A stretch of 64,000 bases of DNA. It comes from Tamlana sp. I1. GTDB taxonomy: Bacteria; Bacteroidota; Bacteroidia; Flavobacteriales; Flavobacteriaceae. Within the stretch, counting starts at the first letter, position 1, and each line of letters begins with the position of its first letter. This document shows, one piece after another, positions 52,425 to 62,033 of this stretch. Location: the NCBI RefSeq assembly GCF_015355625.1, contig NZ_JACLAF010000011.1, forward strand, positions 1 to 64,000. The letters are read 5' to 3'. Below the pieces are notes generated by a model, which was not told where the DNA came from, did not search any database, and saw only the letters and a program-made list of their open reading frames with translations. Both the position numbers and the translations under genes were made by a program.

Positions 52425-53398
52425 TGACCAGCAATACCAAACCAAATCAACCACAAAAAATGCCTAAGTTTTTCATAGTCATTTTATTTTTAGTTGTGTT
52501 ATACCACAAAGTATCGGCGCAGCAAGATCCGCAATTCACCCAGTACACTTATAATATGAGTGTTGTTAACCCTGCTTATGCAACAAGCGATTTGGGTATT
52601 CTAAATCTTGGGGGGACTTACCGTAGACAATGGACTAACACTTTAGGAAGTCCAAGAACATTATCGTTTTTTGCCCATACGCCATTTAATGATAAAATTG
52701 AAATGGGCATGACTTTTACAACTGATAGAATAGGTGAAGAAGTTATTGACATCAACGAAAAAAATATTAATGCCGATTTCGCTTATCTTTTAAATATAAA
52801 CGATAATGCTAAATTATCATTCGGAATAAAAGCAGGTTTTACCATATACGATTCTACATTTACAGGAAATCTTATCAATCCAAACGACCCTACATTTACC
52901 GAAAATGTGAACGAAGTCTATCCAACCATTGGAGCAGGTGCTTATTATTTCACAGATAACTATTACATCGGATTATCGGCGCCCAATTTTATTCGCGCCA
53001 ATCACTTGGATGATGCGGTGGTGTTAAACACCATGGGTAAAGAAGAAATTCATTTTTATATGATTGGTGGTTATGTGTTTTCTGTAAATGATAATTTCAA
53101 ATTAAAACCGTCCTTCATGGCAAGAGCTGTAAAAGGCGCACCTTTTAATGTTGATATATCTTTAAATTCATTAATATACGATCGTTTAGAAGCAGGTATT
53201 TCTTATCGATATGATGATGCCATTAGCGGCATTGTTGGGTTTCGAGTTACGCCAGCGCTTAAAGTGGCTTATGCTTATGATGCTACGGTTTCAGACTTTT
53301 CAAATCATAACACAGGCTCCCACGAAATTGTTTTATTATTCGATATTTCTTTATTCGGATTAAAAGAGGGTTATAAAAAATCTCCAAGATTTTTCTAA
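52424..53398 (+). CDS. PorP/SprF family type IX secretion membrane protein
   Basis: 324 residues. After the signal (FFIVILFLVVLYHKVSAQQ) comes DPQFTQYTYNMSVVNPAYA, the PorP/SprF hallmark, and a beta-barrel. The ATG overlaps the adhesin stop, but ATG 52460 gives a shorter, more usual signal peptide. SprF-like proteins are needed to secrete or retain the matching type B adhesin, here the gene before. Confidence 0.93.
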   Translation: MTSNTKPNQPQKMPKFFIVILFLVVLYHKVSAQQDPQFTQYTYNMSVVNPAYATSDLGILNLGGTYRRQWTNTLGSPRTLSFFAHTPFNDKIEMGMTFTTDRIGEEVIDINEKNINADFAYLLNINDNAKLSFGIKAGFTIYDSTFTGNLINPNDPTFTENVNEVYPTIGAGAYYFTDNYYIGLSAPNFIRANHLDDAVVLNTMGKEEIHFYMIGGYVFSVNDNFKLKPSFMARAVKGAPFNVDISLNSLIYDRLEAGISYRYDDAISGIVGFRVTPALKVAYAYDATVSDFSNHNTGSHEIVLLFDISLFGLKEGYKKSPRFF

Positions 53399-53408
53399 AA
53401 AAATAGCG

Positions 53409-55544
53409 ATGAAAAAATTACTACCTATACTAGCTTTTATGATGCTGTTTTCGGCTTTTTCGCAAGAGAAAGATAAATCAGATCCTAAAATTTTCAATAA
53501 CGATTTAAGGAAAGCAAACACGTATTTTGAGCGTGCTTTTTATGCGAAAGCAATTCCGCTTTATGAAAAGGTTATACGAAAGCACAGAACCAATGCCGTG
53601 GTTGAAAATTTAGCCACCTGTTACTATAGTATTGGGGATTTGGAAGCTTCAGCGCGCCTTTATGGTTATCTGGTTAACCGCACAAAAAGTAATAAAACAG
53701 AAAGTAATATTTTTAGATATGTTCAAGCTTTAAAGGCTTCTGGTAACTATGATGATGCCAACAGTGTGATGCGTGAATTCCTTGTTGAAAAGCAAGACTC
53801 GTTAGCTTTAATAGCTTTTGATGACGCTGTTAAAACTCAAGAAAATATCATCGCTATTGGAAACCGTTATCATTTAGAAAATTTGGCCATTAATAGTGCG
53901 TATTCTGAATTTGGAATGCTGCCTTACAACGATTTATTAGTATATGCTTCCGCTGAAAAAGAAAGTGGTAAAAACAATATTTTAAAAGGTTATTACGGTT
54001 GGAATGAACAACCTTTTTTAGATATCTATACCATCTATAAGGATAGTTTAGCACTTGGTGGTGCAGCTTCAAAATCAATCTCAGAAAAGGTTAATACCAA
54101 ACTTCACGAAGGGACGGTTGCATTTAGTAATGACCATAAAACCCTGTATTTTACTAGGAATAATTATTACAAAGGGAAAGAAGTAAATGATGATAAGTTA
54201 ATCACGCATTTAAAAATTTATAAGGCAGAATTGATTGATGGTGTTTGGAAAAACATAGAGTCACTTCCCTTTAATGGCGATGATTTTTCGGTGGAACACC
54301 CCGCTTTGAGCCCCGATGGCAAACGTTTGTATTTCGCATCGGATATGCCTGGAACTTTAGGAAACTTCGATTTGTTTTACGTCGATATAAACTCCGATGG
54401 TACGTATGGTGCTCCGGTAAATTTGGGTTCTAAAATTAATACCAAACACCGAGAGCAGTTTCCTTTTATCGGTGCCAATGGTGATTTGTATTTTTCTTCA
54501 AACGGGCATTTTGGTTTTGGTGGGTTAGATGTGTTTTGGGCTAAGTTTGATGGAAGTCATTTTCAAAATCCAGATAATTTAGGTTTACCGCTTAATTCAG
54601 GTTTCGATGATTTTGCTTTCTTTTTAGATGATTCTCAAAAATCGGGTTACGTATCATCCAATAGAATGAATGGTAAAGGAAGCGACGATGTTTATAGTTT
54701 CAAGGAATTAAAACCTTTAATTATCGAAGATTGTAAGCAGTTTATAGCAGGTATTATTACCGATAAAGCCACCAATGAAGCACTTGAAAATTCAAAAGTA
54801 ACCATTCGTGTTGTTTCAGAAGAAGATCCTGTGCTTTTGGGAACTTTTGCTACCAAAGAAGATGGTGCGTTTAACACGGTTTCAGGTTGCGAAATCACCT
54901 TGATGGTTAAAGCTACAGCTGAAGGTTATCAGGATGCCGAACGTAAAATCGTAATAGGTGCTAAACGAAATATAACAAATGATGCGTCATTAGCCTTGGT
55001 GTCTTTGGCTTCTATCAAGCAAAAGGAACTTGAGCAAAAACAAATCGAATTAAAAAATCAGCAAATCGCTGCCCAAGTAGCTCTAGAAAAGGAACGTGAA
55101 AAACTTGAAACTGAAGCAGAAAACAAAAAAATAGAAATTAATCATATAATAGCAGCAGAGCCTTCTATTAAAAAGTTAAAGGATAAAATTGTTATAGAAA
55201 CAGACGATATTAATTTTGATTATAAGTTGTGGTACATACGTAGAGATGTAAAAAAAGTGTTGCAGCCTGTTGTCGATTTGATGAAAAAATATCCTGAAAT
55301 GCAAATAGAAATCGGCTCCCATACCGACATTAGAGGTAACAAGGCTTATAATCGAGATTTGTCTCAAAAACGAGCCACATCTACCAAAGAGTTCTTAGTC
55401 TCTAAAGGTATTGATGCTTATCGTATTACGGCAATTGGTTATGGAGAATCTCAACCCATTCAACCCTGTAAAACTGAAGATGATTGCAGTGAAGAAGAGC
55501 ATGAAACAAATAGACGATCAGAATTTGTAATAACACAATTATAG
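53409..55544 (+). CDS. OmpA family protein with TPR, WD40-like and carboxypeptidase-like domains
   Basis: 711 residues with a signal peptide. TPR-like repeats at about 25-130, a PD40 beta-propeller with SPDGKRLYFASD and NGDLYFSSNGH, a CarboxypepD_reg fold near 445-530, a charged Lys/Glu-rich helix near 540-585, and a C-terminal OmpA domain (IEIGSHTDIRGNKAYNRDLS) binding peptidoglycan. It is the standard third gene after adhesin and sprF in flavobacteria and anchors the complex in the periplasm. Confidence 0.92.
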   Translation: MKKLLPILAFMMLFSAFSQEKDKSDPKIFNNDLRKANTYFERAFYAKAIPLYEKVIRKHRTNAVVENLATCYYSIGDLEASARLYGYLVNRTKSNKTESNIFRYVQALKASGNYDDANSVMREFLVEKQDSLALIAFDDAVKTQENIIAIGNRYHLENLAINSAYSEFGMLPYNDLLVYASAEKESGKNNILKGYYGWNEQPFLDIYTIYKDSLALGGAASKSISEKVNTKLHEGTVAFSNDHKTLYFTRNNYYKGKEVNDDKLITHLKIYKAELIDGVWKNIESLPFNGDDFSVEHPALSPDGKRLYFASDMPGTLGNFDLFYVDINSDGTYGAPVNLGSKINTKHREQFPFIGANGDLYFSSNGHFGFGGLDVFWAKFDGSHFQNPDNLGLPLNSGFDDFAFFLDDSQKSGYVSSNRMNGKGSDDVYSFKELKPLIIEDCKQFIAGIITDKATNEALENSKVTIRVVSEEDPVLLGTFATKEDGAFNTVSGCEITLMVKATAEGYQDAERKIVIGAKRNITNDASLALVSLASIKQKELEQKQIELKNQQIAAQVALEKEREKLETEAENKKIEINHIIAAEPSIKKLKDKIVIETDDINFDYKLWYIRRDVKKVLQPVVDLMKKYPEMQIEIGSHTDIRGNKAYNRDLSQKRATSTKEFLVSKGIDAYRITAIGYGESQPIQPCKTEDDCSEEEHETNRRSEFVITQL

Positions 55545-55565
55545 ATTAAGTTTTTCTATTCTCCC

Positions 55566-55600
55566 GTCTCCCGTCTCCCGTCTCCTGTCTCCCGTATACG
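55566..55600. repeat. CTCCCGT heptamer repeat
   Basis: CTCCCGT repeated about five times. The complementary wording GGGAGACGGGAGAC occurs in the arrays at 38330 and 44760. Confidence 0.85.
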
Positions 55601-55731
55601 TCCTCAACACCACCCATCAAGCATGCTAAATGCTTCTTAGGTCAAAAAAGCAGACATTTTCAGTAGGAAAAATATTTATTATATTATGATTGCAAAATAC
55701 TTTTCTTACATTTAAAGCATAAAAATTCACT

Positions 55732-57267
55732 ATGCTGAAAAAAGTTTTTGCCAGCGCCGTATTTGGTGTAGAAGCTTCAACCATTACGGTTGAGGTTAAT
55801 GTCGATTCGGGGGTTGGTTATCATTTGGTAGGATTGCCCGATAATGCCATTAAAGAAAGTAATTATAGAATTGCAGCAGCACTTCAAAATAACGGTTATA
55901 AAATCCCAGGAAAGAAAATAACCATTAATATGGCGCCTGCCGATTTACGTAAGGAAGGCTCTGCTTACGATTTAACCCTAGCCATTGGTATTCTAGCCGC
56001 ATCCAAACAAATTCAAGCCAACGATTTAGATAAATATTTAATAATGGGCGAATTGTCTTTAGACGGCAGTTTACAACCCATAAGAGGCGCTTTACCTATT
56101 GCAGTTAAGGCAAGACAAGAAGGATTTAAAGGTTTTATTCTTCCGTTGCAAAATGCTAAAGAAGCCGCGATTGTAGATAATCTTGAGGTTTATGGTGTAG
56201 ATAATATAAAACAGGTTATTCAGTTTTTTGATAAAGGAGAACCCTTAGAGCAAACCATTATTGATACTCGGGAAGAATTTAATAAAAGCTTAGATTTTCC
56301 GGAGTTTGATTTTAGCGATGTAAAAGGTCAAGAAAGTATAAAACGCTGTATGGAAATTGCAGCAGCTGGCGGTCATAATATTATTTTAATTGGTCCTCCT
56401 GGCGCTGGAAAAACCATGTTAGCAAAACGATTGCCTAGTATTTTACCACCTATGACACTTCATGAAGCTTTGGAAACCACAAAAATTCATTCTGTAGTGG
56501 GGCGTGTAAAAGATTCCGGATTAATGGCGCAACGCCCGTTTAGGAGTCCGCATCACACGATATCGAATGTTGCCTTAGTTGGTGGCGGAAGCTATCCGCA
56601 ACCCGGAGAAATTTCATTATCGCATAATGGGGTTTTATTTTTAGATGAATTGCCAGAATTTAAACGCGAGGTTTTAGAAGTGATGCGTCAACCTTTGGAA
56701 GATCGCGAGGTTACCATTTCTAGAGCGAAATTTACGGTTACGTATCCTTCGTCGTTTATGCTAGTTGCTAGTATGAACCCGAGTCCAGGGGGTTATTTTA
56801 ACGACCCTAATGCGCCTGTAACTTCCAGTCCTGCTGAAATGCAGCGCTATTTAAGTAAAATTTCGGGGCCTTTGTTGGATCGTATTGATATTCATATTGA
56901 AGTAACGCCGGTGCCTTTTGATAAACTTTCAGAAGAAAGAAAAAGTGAAACCTCTGTCGAAATTAGAAAACGTGTAACCATAGCAAGAAAAGTACAAACC
57001 GATCGTTTTTCCGATTCTGAAACGGTGCACTATAATGCTCAAATGAACACAAAGCAAATTCGTAAGTATTGTGTTTTAGATGAGTCTTCAAAAACATTAC
57101 TAAAAACAGCGATGGAACGTTTAAATCTTTCCGCAAGAGCGTACGATCGCATTTTAAAAGTATCTAGGACCATTGCCGATTTAGAAGATTCAGAAAGTAT
57201 TAATGGCAACCATATTAGTGAAGCCATTCAATATAGAAGTCTGGACCGTGAAGGTTGGTTAGGGTAA
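55732..57267 (+). CDS. comM: YifB/ComM family Mg chelatase-like AAA+ ATPase
   Basis: 511 residues. An N-terminal ChlI-type domain, Walker [15 protein letters not shown], Walker [18 protein letters not shown] and arginine-finger region [12 protein letters not shown]. ComM is a branch-migration helicase in natural transformation and recombination. A -7-like TACATTTA stands before it. The gene is isolated. Confidence 0.93.
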   Translation: MLKKVFASAVFGVEASTITVEVNVDSGVGYHLVGLPDNAIKESNYRIAAALQNNGYKIPGKKITINMAPADLRKEGSAYDLTLAIGILAASKQIQANDLDKYLIMGELSLDGSLQPIRGALPIAVKARQEGFKGFILPLQNAKEAAIVDNLEVYGVDNIKQVIQFFDKGEPLEQTIIDTREEFNKSLDFPEFDFSDVKGQESIKRCMEIAAAGGHNIILIGPPGAGKTMLAKRLPSILPPMTLHEALETTKIHSVVGRVKDSGLMAQRPFRSPHHTISNVALVGGGSYPQPGEISLSHNGVLFLDELPEFKREVLEVMRQPLEDREVTISRAKFTVTYPSSFMLVASMNPSPGGYFNDPNAPVTSSPAEMQRYLSKISGPLLDRIDIHIEVTPVPFDKLSEERKSETSVEIRKRVTIARKVQTDRFSDSETVHYNAQMNTKQIRKYCVLDESSKTLLKTAMERLNLSARAYDRILKVSRTIADLEDSESINGNHISEAIQYRSLDREGWLG

Positions 57268-57300
57268 ATCGTGTTTCATTGAAATTTCAAAATAAAAAAG

Positions 57301-57352
57301 AGGCTTTCTAAAAAGTAAATTAAATTTGATTTACTTTTTAGAAAGCCTTTTG
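57301..57352. terminator. hairpin terminator of the AGGCTTTCTAAAAAGT family
   Basis: AGGCTTTCTAAAAAGTAAAT pairs with ATTTACTTTTTAGAAAGCCT between convergent genes. It resembles the hairpin at 171-237. Confidence 0.85.
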
Positions 57353-57378
57353 TTGTTAAGTCAACTGTGCAATTATTT

Positions 57379-57897
57379 TTATTTCTTTTCGAAAGTTGTG
57401 GTAAGGGTAGAGGGGATTTCTTTACCTTTTATATCAATTAATATTACCGACCTTTCATAAGAAAACTCGGTTCCTTCATTGTTAATTACAATGGCTAATG
57501 ATACTCTTGAACAATAAGACACGGTTGTTAAGGTGTTTCCGTTACTAAGTTGCCAAGTGCCATCGGATTCTATGGTGTTATCGCAATCGCTAAGGGTGCT
57601 TCCTTGTAAAAAAGTGTAATCTCTATCGCTTTTAAAATTGTAAATATTGTCTTTAAGGCAAGCTGGGTATTGCGCATAAATATTTGTACTAGGATTTGTT
57701 ACATCGTCATTTGTAAGATCGATAGGTTCATCAGAAACAACACTTTTTAAAACCCATTCCCCTGAAAATTCGGTTTCCTTATCTGATAATTCACCCGTAA
57801 TCGGATCATCACACACTAAGTTATCGTCGTTCGAGTTGCAACTAAAAACTAAAAGGTTTATGGCAATTAGGGTTGCTAAAAAAAATGGCTTTTTCAT
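57379..57897 (-). CDS. lipocalin-like surface lipoprotein A
   Basis: 172 residues with a lipoprotein signal (IAINLLVFSCNSNDDN). Asp/Asn after the Cys suggests export to the outer leaflet. Body: GELSDKETEFSGEWVLKSVV, CLKDNIYNFKSDRDYTFLQG and SDGTWQLSNGN, a lipocalin-like pattern. It is a paralogue of the gene at 58085. Function unknown. Confidence 0.75.
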   Translation of the reverse strand: MKKPFFLATLIAINLLVFSCNSNDDNLVCDDPITGELSDKETEFSGEWVLKSVVSDEPIDLTNDDVTNPSTNIYAQYPACLKDNIYNFKSDRDYTFLQGSTLSDCDNTIESDGTWQLSNGNTLTTVSYCSRVSLAIVINNEGTEFSYERSVILIDIKGKEIPSTLTTTFEKK

Positions 57898-58020
57898 GAT
57901 TTTTATTTTTAATAAGATGTTGAATTAAATATTGAGGGTATTAAAATTTAATGGGGATGATTTTTTGTGTAAAATGTTGTTTATGAGCTTAGTGTGTTTT
58001 TAATTTCTCTACAAAAATAC

Positions 58021-58059
58021 AACAAACAAAAAAGAACGAAGCATGACACTTCGTTCTTT
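58021..58059 (-). terminator. terminator of lipoprotein gene B
   Basis: AAAGAACGAAG-CATGACA-CTTCGTTCTTT; read on the minus strand a T-rich run follows (58021-58030). Confidence 0.85.
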
Positions 58060-58084
58060 AGGCTATAATTAACTAGGGAGATAA

Positions 58085-58657
58085 TTATGCTTCAGTGTCA
58101 TCTTCTTCCTCTTCTTCGGCTTCAACAACTTTTTTATAAGTAGTTGTAGTTTCGGTAGTGATTTTTTCGTCATTTACATCTGTAAAAGTAACTGTACCTA
58201 CAACAGAGAATTCTGTGTTGTCTTCATTGAATTCAAGATTCGTTTCGGTAGCGAAACAATTAGCTACATTTATTAAAATGTTTTCTTCAGTTAATTTCCA
58301 AGTACCATTTGCTTCATGTTCTTCTTCGCAATCTTCTGCATTTTTTCCTTGGGTAAAAGTGTAATCTCTATCTGCTTTAAAAGTATAAACAGCATCTTGT
58401 TGGCATTCGTCATATTGCGAATAAATATCAGTACTTGGGTTGTCTGTATCGTCATCGGTTAAGTCGATTTCGTCTTCAGTAACAATGCCTGCTAGAGTCC
58501 AAGTTCCTGCAAATTCAGTTTCATGCTCGGTTAATTCTCCTGTTAATTCTTCTTCGCATACAATATCGTTGTCGTCGTTACTATTACAGTTAACAAGAAA
58601 TACACTTAATACTAATAATGCTAATAAATTTTTTACTACTAAAATTGATTTGTTCAT
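58085..58657 (-). CDS. lipocalin-like surface lipoprotein B with acidic tail
   Basis: 190 residues, signal LLALLVLSVFLVNCNSNDDN. The body parallels the gene at 57379 block by block (GELTEHETEFAGTW, NPSTDIYSQYDECQ, YTFKADRDYTFTQG, NGTWKLTEEN). It ends with a Glu/Asp-rich tail (EAEEEEEDDTEA) that the paralogue lacks. A local gene duplication is the simplest origin. Confidence 0.75.
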   Translation of the reverse strand: MNKSILVVKNLLALLVLSVFLVNCNSNDDNDIVCEEELTGELTEHETEFAGTWTLAGIVTEDEIDLTDDDTDNPSTDIYSQYDECQQDAVYTFKADRDYTFTQGKNAEDCEEEHEANGTWKLTEENILINVANCFATETNLEFNEDNTEFSVVGTVTFTDVNDEKITTETTTTYKKVVEAEEEEEDDTEA

Positions 58658-58899
58658 GATATTGGGATTTTTAATTTGTTTTAAAGAAGATGTATAAATT
58701 GTCGAAGCGTTGCGTTGGAAACATGAAAATATTTTATTTAATTTTTAAACCTTTGTGAACGAGATTTATAGGCAAATATTTTTTTTAAAAAAAGTTGTAT
58801 TCATCATATTGAATTATTGAATTAAAAATAAAACAACGATTTCTTTAGCGTTAAAATCGCTTTTTATACATTAGACAAATAATTATTCAATTTTAGCTT

Positions 58900-60030
58900 A
58901 TGAAAAAAGTTCTCGTCCTATGCTTTGCCGTTTTAATTCTTGCTTGTAATTCATCTAAAAAAGAGAAGGTTGCCAATGCCGATGAAACTAAAATGGTATC
59001 AGAAAAAGTTAAGCTTTACGAAGTCCCAAAGTTGGATTTAGGTCAAGCCAATAAGTTAGCCGATTTGCCGCTACATTGTATTAATATTGAATATCCAAAT
59101 CGTTTGTCGCAAACTTTAGGTAGTGATGAAGATTTAAAATCGCCAGCGGTTTTACATCCTGCATTTTATGGGTGTTTCGATTGGCATTCGTCGGTTCACG
59201 GCCATTGGAGTTTGGTGAGTTTACTGAAGACTTTTCCAGATTTAGAAAACGCCGATACCATTAAACAACGTCTTCTTAAAAATATTTCTAAAGAAAACAT
59301 TGAAGCCGAAGTCGCTTATTTTCATGGAAAACTTAATAAAACTCATGAACGTACCTATGGTTGGGCATGGTTACTGAAGCTTGCAGAAGAAATACACACT
59401 TGGGACGATGAAACAGCCAGAACCTTAGAAGCGAATTTGCAGCCATTAACCAATTTAATTGTTGAAAAATACATTGAATTTTTACCAAAATTGAATTACC
59501 CACTTCGCGTAGGAACCCATACAAATACAGCTTTCGGTTTATCCTTTGCTTACGATTATGCTGAAACAGTTGGACATGAAGCTTTAAAAGCATCTATTTC
59601 CAAACGTGCTAAAGATTTTTATTTAAGTGATGAAAATTGTCCGATGAGTTGGGAGCCTAGCGGAAGTGATTTTTTATCGCCATGCCTAGAGGAGGCAGCA
59701 CTGATGAAACGCTTACTTTCAAAAGATGAATTTATAACTTGGATAGACGTTTTTTTACCTCAATTAAAGGATGAAAATTACAATTTAGAGCCCGGAGAAG
59801 TTTCTGATAGAACCGATGGACATTTGGTGCATTTAGATGGTGTGAATTTTTCTAGAGCTTGGAACTTAAATAAGATTGCTGAAGGTTTACCGCAATTTAA
59901 TCACTTAAAAAATATCGCAAATAGAGGTATTCAATATTCGTTGCCAAGCATTTTTGAAGATAGCTATGAAGGCGGGCATTGGTTAGGAAGCTTTGCGATT
60001 TATTCGTTAAACTCTGTTTCTAAAAATTAA
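58900..60030 (+). CDS. DUF2891 lipoprotein
   Basis: 376 residues, lipoprotein signal (CFAVLILACNSSKK). DUF2891 features: HCINIEYPNRLSQTLG, HPAFYGCFDWHSSVHGHWSL, RTYGWAWLLKLAEE and ENCPMSWEPSGSDFLSPCLEEA. It looks like an alpha/alpha toroid, possibly a carbohydrate- or peptide-processing enzyme, but the activity is unknown. It heads the Nramp/pxp operon, 33 bp before the transporter. Confidence 0.85.
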   Translation: MKKVLVLCFAVLILACNSSKKEKVANADETKMVSEKVKLYEVPKLDLGQANKLADLPLHCINIEYPNRLSQTLGSDEDLKSPAVLHPAFYGCFDWHSSVHGHWSLVSLLKTFPDLENADTIKQRLLKNISKENIEAEVAYFHGKLNKTHERTYGWAWLLKLAEEIHTWDDETARTLEANLQPLTNLIVEKYIEFLPKLNYPLRVGTHTNTAFGLSFAYDYAETVGHEALKASISKRAKDFYLSDENCPMSWEPSGSDFLSPCLEEAALMKRLLSKDEFITWIDVFLPQLKDENYNLEPGEVSDRTDGHLVHLDGVNFSRAWNLNKIAEGLPQFNHLKNIANRGIQYSLPSIFEDSYEGGHWLGSFAIYSLNSVSKN

Positions 60031-60063
60031 TTAAATAAAATAGGGTAACACCGAAACATCCGT

Positions 60064-61293
60064 TTGAAAAACTGGTTTAAAAATATTGGCCCAGGCCCTT
60101 TGGTAGCAGCTGCTTTTATTGGTCCAGGCACGGTTACGGTTTGTACTTTAGCGGGGGTGGGTTTTGGATTTTCCTTGTTGTGGGCTATGGTTTTGTCTAT
60201 TTTGGCAACCATTGTTTTACAGGAAATGTCGGCTAGATTAGGCATCATTTCTCAAAAAGGTTTATCGGAAATCATTCGAGAAGAAATAAAACATCCGGTA
60301 ATTAAAGTATTGGCTTTACTTTTAATACTCTCGGCAATTGTTATTGGCAACGCAGCCTACGAAGCAGGAAATATAAGTGGTGGTGTTTTAGGTTTGGAAG
60401 CCATTATAGGAAAACAAAGTATTGCTATTGGCAGTTTCTCTTTAAATGGTTTAAGTGTTCTAATTGGTGTTATTGCCTTTTCGTTATTGTACATTGGTAA
60501 TTACAAAGTCTTAGAACGGGTTTTGGTTGCTTTGGTAACTTTAATGAGTTTGGCTTTTCTGCTTACAGCTATTATAACAAAACCAGATTTAGCTCAAGTT
60601 TTTAAAGGGGCTTTCATTCCAAATATTTCAAAAGAAAATTTACTTACCGTTATTGCTTTAATAGGCACTACGGTGGTGCCTTATAATTTGTTTTTACATG
60701 CTTCATTAGTTAAAGAAAAATGGCAAAAACTTAGCGATTTAAAATACGCTAGAAAGGATACTATTGTGGCCGTAATTTTAGGCGGTATGGTGTCGATGTG
60801 CATTATGATATCGGCAGCTTCAATACAAACTTTACAAGTGCATAACGCGGTAGATTTAGCCAAAGGTTTAGAGCCTTTATTTGGTAGTTTTGCTAAATAT
60901 TTTCTTGCTGTTGGTTTATTTGCTGCAGGCATAACAAGTGCGATTACGGCGCCTTTAGCTGCCGCATTTGTAATGAGTGGCTGTTTGGGCTGGAAAAGCG
61001 ATATGCGCGCTGTAAAGTTTAAAAGTGTTTGGGGGAGTATTATAATTTTAGGGGTTTTATTTTCTTCATTAGGGATTAAATCCATTGAAATTATAAAATT
61101 TGCTCAGGTAACCAACGGCGTTTTATTACCAATAATAGCAGGTTTTTTGCTTTGGATTATGAATAAATCTTCAGTTTTAGGGGCTTTTAAAAATGGCTTA
61201 AAACAGAACGTTTTAGGAAGTATTATTTTAATTATTAGTATCTTGTTGTCTATAGCTACCTTAAATAAGGTTTTTCAATTAAATATTTTTTAA
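60064..61293 (+). CDS. Nramp family divalent metal transporter
   Basis: 409 residues from TTG 60064 (MKNWFKNIGPGPLVAAAFIG); no ATG fits the family start. The opening GPGPLVAAAFIGPGTV corresponds to the DPGN-type metal motif but has GPGT in its place, so the metal-binding Asp-Pro-Gly-Asn is altered. TTVVPYNLFLHASLV and the helix-6 region AAGITSAITAPLAAAF are present (MPH-type motif altered). A non-canonical substrate is likely. pxpABC lies 2 bp downstream. Confidence 0.8.
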   Translation: MKNWFKNIGPGPLVAAAFIGPGTVTVCTLAGVGFGFSLLWAMVLSILATIVLQEMSARLGIISQKGLSEIIREEIKHPVIKVLALLLILSAIVIGNAAYEAGNISGGVLGLEAIIGKQSIAIGSFSLNGLSVLIGVIAFSLLYIGNYKVLERVLVALVTLMSLAFLLTAIITKPDLAQVFKGAFIPNISKENLLTVIALIGTTVVPYNLFLHASLVKEKWQKLSDLKYARKDTIVAVILGGMVSMCIMISAASIQTLQVHNAVDLAKGLEPLFGSFAKYFLAVGLFAAGITSAITAPLAAAFVMSGCLGWKSDMRAVKFKSVWGSIIILGVLFSSLGIKSIEIIKFAQVTNGVLLPIIAGFLLWIMNKSSVLGAFKNGLKQNVLGSIILIISILLSIATLNKVFQLNIF

Positions 61294-61295
61294 AC

Positions 61296-62033
61296 ATGCA
61301 AACACGCATAGATGTTAATGCCGATGTAGGCGAAGGAATGGGAAATGAGGCTGAACTCATGCCATACATTACGTCTTGTAATATTGCTTGTGGCGGTCAT
61401 GCAGGCGATTTGCAAACCATGAAAACTGTGGCGCAATTAGCAAAACAACATCATGTTAAAATAGGGGCGCACCCTTCGTTTCCAGATAAGGAGAATTTTG
61501 GGCGACAAGCCATGGCTATGCCTTGTGTGGCGCTATACACCGCGATTAAAAATCAAATAAAAGACTTAATTGCTGTTTTAGATGAAGAACATTTACACCT
61601 GCATCATGTAAAACCGCATGGCGCATTATACAACTTAGCAGCCGTAGATGAAAAAATAGCAAATGTGATTATTGAGGTGATGAAGGGGTTAATGCTACGC
61701 GTAAAACTTTATGTGCCTTATCATTCGGTAATTGCTAGATTGGCGATTGAAAATAATATTCCCATTATGTATGAAGCTTTTGCCGATAGAAATTATAACG
61801 ACAATTTAACTTTGGTTTCTCGATCTGAAAATAATGCTATGATTCATGATGCCGATACCATGTTTAATCATGTTTTTAATATGGTTACTACAGAAAAAGT
61901 AAAAACCATATCGGGTGTGTTAGCAACCATAAAAGCTGAAACCATTTGTGTTCATGGAGACAATCCTGAAGCCTGTACATTAATTTCAGAATTAGCAAGC
62001 CGTTTAGAATCTAAAGGCATTCAGGTTATTTAA
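61296..62033 (+). CDS. pxpA: 5-oxoprolinase subunit A (LamB/YcsF family)
   Basis: 245 residues. RIDVNADVGEGMGNEAELMP, SCNIACGGHAGD and HVKPHGALYNLA are the family signatures. PxpABC hydrolyses 5-oxoproline (pyroglutamate) to glutamate with ATP. The next gene starts inside its stop codon region (1-bp overlap). Confidence 0.93.
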   Translation: MQTRIDVNADVGEGMGNEAELMPYITSCNIACGGHAGDLQTMKTVAQLAKQHHVKIGAHPSFPDKENFGRQAMAMPCVALYTAIKNQIKDLIAVLDEEHLHLHHVKPHGALYNLAAVDEKIANVIIEVMKGLMLRVKLYVPYHSVIARLAIENNIPIMYEAFADRNYNDNLTLVSRSENNAMIHDADTMFNHVFNMVTTEKVKTISGVLATIKAETICVHGDNPEACTLISELASRLESKGIQVI

